Positions 28,208 through 36,414 of a DNA stretch of 64,000 nt are shown here, piece by piece. Each line of letters opens with the position of its first letter. Position 1 is the first letter of the stretch. Both the position numbers and the translations under genes were made by a program. Below the pieces are notes generated by a model that did not search any database, was not told the origin of the DNA, and saw only the letters and a list, made by a program, of their open reading frames with translations. The stretch lies in NCBI GenBank assembly GCA_028279445.1, contig JANQNT010000014.1:1-64000 (forward strand). Direction: 5' to 3'. Source of the DNA: Tepidamorphaceae bacterium. GTDB lineage: Bacteria; Pseudomonadota; Alphaproteobacteria; Rhizobiales; Tepidamorphaceae.

Positions 28208-28657
28208 TCAGATCAGCGCCGTGACCCCGGCCGCCACCACCGCGTAGCGCGCGCCCTTGGCCAGCGCGACGAGCGGGATGACGAGCAGCAGCGGCGCGCG
28301 CATCAGCCCGGCGATCACGGTCAGCGGATCGCCGATGATCGGCACCCAGGAGGCCAGCAGCGTCCACACGCCCCAGCGGTCATACCAGCCTTGCGCGCGC
28401 GCCAGCGTCTGCGGGCTTGCCGGAAAGCGCGGATGGTCCCGGTAGCCTGCGAAGAAGCGCCCGATGACCCAGTTGACGAGCGAGCCCAGCGTATTGCCGA
28501 TGGTGGCGACGGCGATTGCCGCCAGCACCGGCACCAGCCCGAGTCCGAGCAGCGCTGCCAGAACACCTTCCGAGGTGCCGGGCAGCAGCGTCGCCGACGT
28601 GAAGGCGGATACGAACAGGCCGGTGAGTTCGGCGAAGGGTGATGGATCGTTGGTCAC
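28208..28657 (-). CDS. YqaA-family (SNARE-associated/DedA-like) membrane protein
   Basis: A 149-residue membrane protein of the YqaA branch of the DedA/VTT superfamily. It has four hydrophobic stretches, LLPGTSEGVLAALLGLG near residues 24-40, TIGNTLGSLVNWVIGRF and a WVPIIGDPLTVIAGLMR segment, all family marks. It lies on the minus strand between glpV and glpK, facing the glpV terminator and diverging from glpK. The role in membrane lipid or small-molecule handling is unknown, and a link to glycerol use is not shown. Confidence 0.82.
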   Translation of the reverse strand: MTNDPSPFAELTGLFVSAFTSATLLPGTSEGVLAALLGLGLVPVLAAIAVATIGNTLGSLVNWVIGRFFAGYRDHPRFPASPQTLARAQGWYDRWGVWTLLASWVPIIGDPLTVIAGLMRAPLLLVIPLVALAKGARYAVVAAGVTALI

Positions 28658-28755
28658 GGAACGGCTTTTCGTTCTGGTCCGGCGGAATAGCGGGATATAA
28701 GAACCCCCGATGACGCCTGCGAGAGACGGGCGGCCGGCGCGCAGGGAGGGGCGGT

Positions 28756-30246
<1,491 letters not shown>

Positions 30247-30265
30247 GTTGAACGAGGAACACAGT

Positions 30266-31105
30266 ATGTCCGCGACATCACCGCTCGACTTCGCCGCCGT
30301 CAACGGTGTCGTGCTGCATTATCGCTTTACACAGCCTGTCGATGCGCAGGCGCGCGAGGATGCCGCCGGCCGACCTGCGCTGGTCTTCGTCAATTCGCTC
30401 GGCACCGACTTTCGCCTGTGGGACGCGGTGCATGCCCATCTCGCACCGCACTGGCGCATCCTTGCCTACGACAAGCGCGGCCACGGGCTGTCGTCCTGCC
30501 CGCCGTCGCCCTACGCCATGGACGATCACGTTGCCGACGCGGTGGCGCTGAGCGAGCATCTTGGGCTTGATCGGTTCATCCCCATCGGCATTTCCGTCGG
30601 CGGGCTGATCGCGCAAGGGCTGTGGGCGGCGGTCCCCGACCGTGTCGCGGCGCTCGTGCTGTGCTGCACCGGGCGGCGCATCGGAACGCCGGAGCTGTGG
30701 AACACCCGCATCGCGACGGCATCCGCCAAGGGTGTCGAACCGCTGGCCGACGGGGTTCTGGAACGCTGGTTTCCCGATGTCTGGCGCAGTGCCAACGAGG
30801 CGGAACTCGCCGGCTGGCGTGCGATGCTGACCCGCACGCCCGGCGAGGGCTATGCCGGGACCTGCGCTGCCATCCGCGACACCGACTTCACCAGCGTGGC
30901 CCGCACCGTTACGGTTCCTACCCTGTGCATTGCCGGCGAGCATGACAAGGCGACGCCGCCGGAACTGGTGCGCGAGTTGTCCGGCCTGGTGCCTGGCGCG
31001 GAACGTGTCGAGATTCCCGGCTCCGGCCATCTGCCGCCGATCGATAACGCAAGCCCCATGCATGCGGCCATCGCGGGCTTCCTGGGGCGTGTCGTGGCCG
31101 GCTGA
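30266..31105 (+). CDS. pcaD: 3-Oxoadipate enol-lactonase-like alpha/beta hydrolase
   Basis: A 279-residue alpha/beta hydrolase resembling PcaD, which opens 3-oxoadipate enol-lactone in the beta-ketoadipate pathway. N-terminus VNGVVLHYRF, oxyanion region FVNSLGTDFRLWD, nucleophile elbow GISVGG, acid in CIAGEHDKATPP and catalytic His in GSGHLPPID. ATG 30266 follows glpK by 19 bp with GAGGAA before it, so it could be read with glpK. No other pca genes are present, so the true substrate may be a different lactone. The TRAP genes start 236 bp later. Confidence 0.78.
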   Translation: MSATSPLDFAAVNGVVLHYRFTQPVDAQAREDAAGRPALVFVNSLGTDFRLWDAVHAHLAPHWRILAYDKRGHGLSSCPPSPYAMDDHVADAVALSEHLGLDRFIPIGISVGGLIAQGLWAAVPDRVAALVLCCTGRRIGTPELWNTRIATASAKGVEPLADGVLERWFPDVWRSANEAELAGWRAMLTRTPGEGYAGTCAAIRDTDFTSVARTVTVPTLCIAGEHDKATPPELVRELSGLVPGAERVEIPGSGHLPPIDNASPMHAAIAGFLGRVVAG

Positions 31106-31341
31106 ACGCTCCGGCATGACGCTGCGTCGTGTTGCCGCCGCGAGGTCATTTGCGCACCCTTGTCATTGAACAGCACGCAGCTTCTCGTGCATGCTCTCAA
31201 CCGGCTGCGAACCGCCGGGACAACGGAGAGGAACGCGACCCGGGTCGGCGCGCAACGAACCGCGCGCCGCGGGCACCTGATGCTGCGCAGTCCGGATGGC
31301 CGGATGCCGGTTCTTGTCCCAGGAAGGAGACAGTCCTCAAG

Positions 31342-32376
31342 ATGCTGAAATCACCGTTCAACGCCGCGCTGGCCGGTGTCGCGCTGGCCATCGGCCTTGT
31401 CGCGGCGGCCGGATCGTCGCTGGCCCAGGAGGTGACGCTGCGCGTGCACCACTTCCTGCCGCCGCCGAGCACCACCCATTCGATGGTGCTGTTGCCGTGG
31501 GCCGAGAAGATCGAGGCCCAGTCCGAAGGGCGCATCAAGATCGAGGTTTATCCGGCGATGCAATTGGGCGGTAAGCCGCCTCAGCTTCTCGATCAGGTGC
31601 GCGACGGCTTCGTCGACGTGGTCTGGGCGCTGCCCGGTTACACGCCGGGCCGATATCCGCGTGTTTCCGTGTTTGAGCTGCCCTTCATGGTCTCCACTGC
31701 CGAGGCCACGTCCCAGGCGTTGCAGGCCTATTACGAACAGCATGCGCGCGAGGAATGGTCGAATGTGCATGTGCTGTGGTTCCACACCCATGCCCGCGGC
31801 GTGATCCACACCATCGACAAGCCGGTGAAAAAGGTTCGCGACATCAAGGGACTGAAACTGCGCGCGCCCAACCGCGAGATCGGCCGCGCGCTGAGCCAGC
31901 TCGGTGCCGCGCCGATATTCATGCCCGTGCCGGCGCTGCCGGAAGCCTTGTCGAAGGGAGTCGTCGATGGCGCGGTGATTCCCTGGGAGATCGTGCCGGC
32001 CCTGAAGCTGCAGCAACTGACCAGGAACCACGCCGAGACGCCCGGCCCGCGCGGCATGTACACGGCGATCTTCGTCCTGGCCATGAACAAGGACAAGTAT
32101 GACGGCCTGCCCGACGATCTGAAGAAGATCATCGACGATAACTCCGGCATGGCCATGGCGAAATCGACCGGCGCGATCTGGGACACCCGCGAGGAGCCCG
32201 GCCGCGCCATGGCCAAGGAGTTGGGCAATTCGGTTGTCGATCTGTCGGAAGCCGAAGTGGATAAGATCCGCGAGCAGACCAAGCCGGTGACCGATGCATG
32301 GATATCGAACATGAACGACGAGGGCAGGGCACTGTACGAGGCGGCGAACGCGCTGCTTGACCAGTACACTCAATAA
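31342..32376 (+). CDS. TRAP transporter binding protein (DctP family)
   Basis: A 344-residue periplasmic DctP-type solute receptor. Signal peptide MLKSPFNAALAGVALAIGLV, likely cleaved after SLA (residue 28). The mature protein has VTLRVHHFLPPPSTTHS, GRIKIEVYPAMQLGGKPPQLLDQV, the carboxylate-binding region LKLRAPNREIGRALSQLGA and PVPALPEALSKGVVDGAVIPWE. AAGGAGA ends 12 bp before ATG 31342. The substrate is an unidentified organic acid. The preceding lactonase-like gene hints at an aromatic or dicarboxylic acid, but that is inference. Confidence 0.88.
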   Translation: MLKSPFNAALAGVALAIGLVAAAGSSLAQEVTLRVHHFLPPPSTTHSMVLLPWAEKIEAQSEGRIKIEVYPAMQLGGKPPQLLDQVRDGFVDVVWALPGYTPGRYPRVSVFELPFMVSTAEATSQALQAYYEQHAREEWSNVHVLWFHTHARGVIHTIDKPVKKVRDIKGLKLRAPNREIGRALSQLGAAPIFMPVPALPEALSKGVVDGAVIPWEIVPALKLQQLTRNHAETPGPRGMYTAIFVLAMNKDKYDGLPDDLKKIIDDNSGMAMAKSTGAIWDTREEPGRAMAKELGNSVVDLSEAEVDKIREQTKPVTDAWISNMNDEGRALYEAANALLDQYTQ

Positions 32377-32410
32377 GCGTCAGCTCCGCCGACGGTAGGA
32401 ATTGACGACG

Positions 32411-32926
32411 GTGACAACCGACGCGATCGCCGCGAGCGCGATGAGGCGCATGCTGATGGCGCTGTGCCGTTGGCTCGCCGTGGCCGGCGGCGCGGTGCTG
32501 GTCGTCTTGTCGGTGATGACCGTGGTCAGCGTGCTCGGCCGGTATTTCTTCGCCACGCCGGTGCATGGTGACTTCGAGATCACGGAGATGGGCTGCGCGG
32601 TGGCGATCGCGCTGTTCCTGCCCTATTGCCAGCTCGTGGCCGGAAACGTCGTCGTCGATTTCTTCACCCACGCCTTCCCGCAACACCTGAAGCGCCTGCT
32701 CGACATGCTCGGCTGTCTACTGATCGCGCTTGTCGCCGCAGTCTTTGCCTGGCGTCTGGCGCTCGGCGGGCTCGATGCGCTCGCCTTCAACGACCAGACC
32801 ATGGTCCTCGGCATCCCCACCTGGTGGGGCTACGCGGTGCTGGTGCCCTGCTTTGCCCTGCTGTCGGTCGCGGGTCTGGAAACCGCGTCGCGCGCCTGGC
32901 GCGGGCAGCACGAACCGGTGACCTGA
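32411..32926 (+). CDS. TRAP transporter small permease (DctQ)
   Basis: A 171-residue DctQ-type subunit with four hydrophobic helices (VLVVLSVMTVVSVLGRYFF, VAIALFLPYCQLVAGNVVV, CLLIALVAAVFAWRLAL, YAVLVPCFALLSVAG). GTG 32411 is chosen because AGGAA lies about 10 bp before it; TTG 32402 is in frame but too close to that site. The dctM-type gene starts one base after its stop. Confidence 0.85.
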   Translation: MTTDAIAASAMRRMLMALCRWLAVAGGAVLVVLSVMTVVSVLGRYFFATPVHGDFEITEMGCAVAIALFLPYCQLVAGNVVVDFFTHAFPQHLKRLLDMLGCLLIALVAAVFAWRLALGGLDALAFNDQTMVLGIPTWWGYAVLVPCFALLSVAGLETASRAWRGQHEPVT

Positions 32927-32927
32927 G

Positions 32928-34241
32928 GTGGAGCCGCAGGCCCTCGGTGCAATCGTCATCGCGGCAATGCTCGGCCTGATGATGCTACGCGTGCCGATCG
33001 CCGTGTCGATGCTCGTCGCCGGCATGGGCGGCTATATCGCGATCGCCGGCTTCACGCCGCTGCTCGCTTACCTCAAGACCGCCCCTTACGCGACGGTCTC
33101 CTCCTACACGCTGTCGGTGGTGCCGCTGTTCCTGCTGATGGGCAATCTGGCCACCCGTTCGGGACTGTCACGGGCGCTGTTCGACGCGGCCAACGCCCGT
33201 GTCGGCATGTTCCGGGGCGGGCTGTCCATGGCCGCCGTCGGAGCCTGCGGCATGTTCGGCGCCATCTGCGGTTCCTCGCTGGCGACAGCGGCCACCATGG
33301 GCCGCGTCGCGCTGCCCCAGATGAAGCGCTACAACTACGCCGACTCGCTGGCCACCGGCACGCTCGCCGCGGGCGGCACGCTGGGCATCCTGATCCCGCC
33401 CTCGATTGTGCTGGTGATCTACGCCATCATCACCGAGCAGGACATCTCCAAGATGTTCCTGGCGGCCTTCGTCCCCGGCATCCTGGCGGCGCTCGGCTAC
33501 ATGCTGGCGATCTCGGTCTTCGTGCGGCTTTATCCTGAAACTGCGCCGGCAAATGATCCGATGCCGAGCGAGGAACGCCGCAAGGCTTACCGGCAGGCAT
33601 CACCCGCCGCGCTGATCTTCGTCATGGTGATCGGCGGCATCTATTCCGGCGTCTTCACGCCGACGGAAGCAGCCGCCTTCGGCGTGCTGGGCACCGGCAT
33701 CATCGCTTTGGTGCGTGGCATGACGGCGGACGACCTGGTCGAGGTCCTCGTCGCGACGGCCGTGTCGACCGCGATGATCTTCATGATCCTGCTCGGCGCC
33801 GACCTGTTCAGCGCCTTCCTGGCCCGCACCCAGTTGCCGCAGACGCTCGCCGCGGTGATCACCGATGCAGGCGCGCCGGCGTTGCTGGTGCTGGTCATGA
33901 TCCTGCTCATGTACCTGCTGCTCGGCTGCGTGATGGACTCGCTATCGATGATCCTGCTGACGATTCCCATCTTCTTTCCCGTCGTCATGGCGCTCGATTT
34001 CGGCATGAGCGCGGAGCACACCGCCATCTGGTTCGGGGTGATCACGCTGATCGTGGTGGAGGTCGGGCTGATCACGCCGCCGGTCGGCATGAACGTCTTC
34101 ATCATCAACCGCCTGGCCGAGAACGTGCCGATGACCGAGACCTTCAAGGGCGTGCTGCCGTTCCTGATCTCGGATGTCATCCGGGTGGCGATCCTGATCG
34201 CCTTCCCGGTTCTCACGCTCGGCCTGCTGCAATTCAAGTAG
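32928..34241 (+). CDS. TRAP transporter large permease (DctM)
   Basis: A 437-residue DctM-type subunit with about twelve hydrophobic helices. Family signatures are LRVPIAVSMLVAGMGGY, CGMFGAICGSSLATAATMG, GGTLGILIPPSIVLVIYA and VGLITPPVGMNVFIIN. GTG 32928 sits in the TGAGGTG junction after the small-permease stop. With the two upstream genes it forms a complete sodium-coupled TRAP system. The 34242-34395 interval after it carries an inverted repeat and the promoter of the next operon. Confidence 0.9.
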   Translation: MEPQALGAIVIAAMLGLMMLRVPIAVSMLVAGMGGYIAIAGFTPLLAYLKTAPYATVSSYTLSVVPLFLLMGNLATRSGLSRALFDAANARVGMFRGGLSMAAVGACGMFGAICGSSLATAATMGRVALPQMKRYNYADSLATGTLAAGGTLGILIPPSIVLVIYAIITEQDISKMFLAAFVPGILAALGYMLAISVFVRLYPETAPANDPMPSEERRKAYRQASPAALIFVMVIGGIYSGVFTPTEAAAFGVLGTGIIALVRGMTADDLVEVLVATAVSTAMIFMILLGADLFSAFLARTQLPQTLAAVITDAGAPALLVLVMILLMYLLLGCVMDSLSMILLTIPIFFPVVMALDFGMSAEHTAIWFGVITLIVVEVGLITPPVGMNVFIINRLAENVPMTETFKGVLPFLISDVIRVAILIAFPVLTLGLLQFK

Positions 34242-34261
34242 CGTCCGGCACCCGCGCCGGG

Positions 34262-34325
34262 CAACTTACGTACTACTGCCTATGGCGTTACCGATTCCGC
34301 ATCGCGCCGCAGTGACGTAATGTTG
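34262..34325. repeat. Imperfect inverted repeat before secreted-protein operon
   Basis: The arm CAACTTACGTACTACTGC (34262-34279) faces GCAGTGACGTAATGTTG (34309-34325). The TTACGT/ACGTAA and CTGC/GCAG blocks match perfectly, with small offsets between them and about 29 bases in the spacer. There is no T run, so it is not an intrinsic terminator. It could be an operator or RNA hairpin for the gene starting at 34396. Confidence 0.5.
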
Positions 34326-34395
34326 GCTGGCCGGGAGAGTTGCTGCCCCGTGGGGCGCGGCCCCCGTGGAGCGGTCGGCGTGAGGAGGAGCGGCT

Positions 34396-36414
34396 GTGGC
34401 GAAGCAGGGCACCACCGCTGTCGAGGTGGGCGCGGGCTTTTTCCGCCAGGCGATCGGGAACCGGATACACACCCTGCCGGTGCGGTCGGCGGTTGTCGGA
34501 TGCATGCTGCTGCTGCTTGCGGTGCCATTCGCGCATGCTCAGGGAACGGGCGAGTGGGAGGGCATCATGCTGCCCGGTCAGCTCGCCGTCACCGGATTCC
34601 CCGGCACCGTCATCCCCGGCCCTGATATCGAAGGCGACGTCGATCCGATCGACGAGACGTTCATCGACGACGAACGACCGTCCTTGCGCATTCTCGATGT
34701 CTCCGGTCCTGCCGTGCCGCCCGGCGGCCAGGTAATCGACGCGGCCACGGTCTTCAGCGTCAACGCATCGGACATCGGTCTTGTCTTTGGCACGGCGATG
34801 GACGACTGGCGTTATCCCAACATCTACGTCACCGCCACCTCGGCCTTCGGCCTGCACATCGTCACCGACGACGATGACGCGGATACCCGCCCGGAGCGGC
34901 AGATGGTCGGGACGGCCGGCGCGCGCTTCATGCTGGGCCAGCATGGTGGCGCCGATCCTGCCGGAGGCCCCGGGTCGGTCTGGCGCATCGACGGCCGCAC
35001 CGGCGAGGTCACGCTGTTCGCCAGTATCGCGCTGGAGGGCATTGCCAATTCCGGTCCCGGCCTCGGTAACATCGCGTTCAGTTCGCGTCACGGCAGTTTC
35101 TATGTCTCGGACCGCGACACCGGCATGATCCATCGGCTCGATCGCGATGGCGTCGATCAGGGTAGCTTCGATCACGGTGTGTCGGGACGCACCGCCGCAG
35201 GGCTGGCGGCACAGCCCTTCGATGCGACCAACCGGCTCGACATCTCCGATACGGGCTTCGATGCGGGCGATCCGACCACATGGGCGCTGCCCGATCCGCG
35301 CCGACGCGTCTACGGGCTCGCTGTGCATGGCGATCGTCTCTACTACGCGGTCGCCGAGGGTCCGCAGATCTGGTCTGTCGGGTTGAACCGGGACGGCGCC
35401 TTCGCCGGCGTTCCGCGCAAGGAACTGGACGTACCGCCCGCGCCGGCACCGTTCGAGATTTCCGACATCGCCTTCGATCCGCAGGGTCGCATGATCCTGG
35501 CCCAACGCGGCACCCAATCCGGCGGCTATGACTACAAGGCGTTCGCTGAGGCCGGGCTGGCCCGGCTGCTGCGTTTCGCACTTGAGGACCCCGACGATCC
35601 GGCAACGGACTCCCGCTGGGTCGAGGAGCCCGAGGAGTACGCCATCGGCTTCCGGGGCGACCTGCGCAACGCCAATGGCGGCGTCGCCATCAACTACGAC
35701 TACACAAGCGGGAAATACATCAACACCGGAGCCTGCGGTGGCTTCCTGTGGTCGACGGGCGAACAGTTGCGCAACCCGGAAGAGCCGGCCATGCAGGATG
35801 CGCTTGCCGCCGGCGGCGCGCTTGCCGTCAACGGTCTGCAGGGCAATGCACTGGGGCAGGTGCGGCCGAAGAACGTGCCGCCCTTCATGGCCTATTTCGC
35901 CGACCATGACGGTCTCACTGACGACGGCGACACCTTCGGTCACATGGGCGATGTGGAAGCCTTCCGCGTCTGCGAGGGCGTACTGCGTCCGCCCGGCGAT
36001 TTCGGCGGCGACCCCGTGCCGCGCGATCGCGCCTGCCTGACGCTGGAGCGGCGCTGGAGCTGCGATGTCGGTCCCGATGGGCGCTTCTACAAGCTGTTTG
36101 TGCGCAACCGCTCCAGCCTGCCGCTCGACCAGGTGCAGACAACGACGACGACACCGGGCTTCTCCATCCTGCCGCGCCGCCAACCGCTCGGCGATGGCGC
36201 GCTGCAAGTGCAGGTCGACGGACCGCCCGGTGATCCCTTCGCGATGGACGTGTGCGTCTTCAATGGTGCCGATGCCGCGACGGGCGGCACCTTCCCCTGC
36301 TGCAAGGCGACCGTCATCGACGTCTATCCGGAGATCCTCTGCGAGGGACCCGACGGCGAAATCCTCAGCGATGAGGACTTCGAAGACCTGATGCGCGAAC
36401 TGGGGAGGCTGTGA
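34396..36414 (+). CDS. Secreted protein of unknown function, possible beta-propeller
   Basis: A 672-residue exported protein I cannot assign to a family. GTG 34396 has AGGAGGAGC just upstream. An unusually long basic N-region (30 residues) precedes a hydrophobic core at about 31-45 and probable cleavage after AHA (48). Repeating segments such as FGTAMDDWRYPNIYVTATS, GSVWRIDGRTGEVTLFAS and GSFYVSDRDTGMIHRLDRDG look like blades of an NHL/YncE-type beta-propeller spanning about residues 130-480. The C-terminal 150 residues are cysteine-rich (PCCKATVIDVYPE). Its stop overlaps the start of the next secreted gene by one base, so the two products likely work together outside the cytoplasm. Confidence 0.75.
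   Translation: MAKQGTTAVEVGAGFFRQAIGNRIHTLPVRSAVVGCMLLLLAVPFAHAQGTGEWEGIMLPGQLAVTGFPGTVIPGPDIEGDVDPIDETFIDDERPSLRILDVSGPAVPPGGQVIDAATVFSVNASDIGLVFGTAMDDWRYPNIYVTATSAFGLHIVTDDDDADTRPERQMVGTAGARFMLGQHGGADPAGGPGSVWRIDGRTGEVTLFASIALEGIANSGPGLGNIAFSSRHGSFYVSDRDTGMIHRLDRDGVDQGSFDHGVSGRTAAGLAAQPFDATNRLDISDTGFDAGDPTTWALPDPRRRVYGLAVHGDRLYYAVAEGPQIWSVGLNRDGAFAGVPRKELDVPPAPAPFEISDIAFDPQGRMILAQRGTQSGGYDYKAFAEAGLARLLRFALEDPDDPATDSRWVEEPEEYAIGFRGDLRNANGGVAINYDYTSGKYINTGACGGFLWSTGEQLRNPEEPAMQDALAAGGALAVNGLQGNALGQVRPKNVPPFMAYFADHDGLTDDGDTFGHMGDVEAFRVCEGVLRPPGDFGGDPVPRDRACLTLERRWSCDVGPDGRFYKLFVRNRSSLPLDQVQTTTTTPGFSILPRRQPLGDGALQVQVDGPPGDPFAMDVCVFNGADAATGGTFPCCKATVIDVYPEILCEGPDGEILSDEDFEDLMRELGRL

Noticed and set aside
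31160..31171. TTGTCATTGAAC resembling a PhoB repeat upstream of the TRAP genes
   Set aside because: Only one 11-bp unit is present; the neighbouring bases do not repeat the motif, so it is probably chance.
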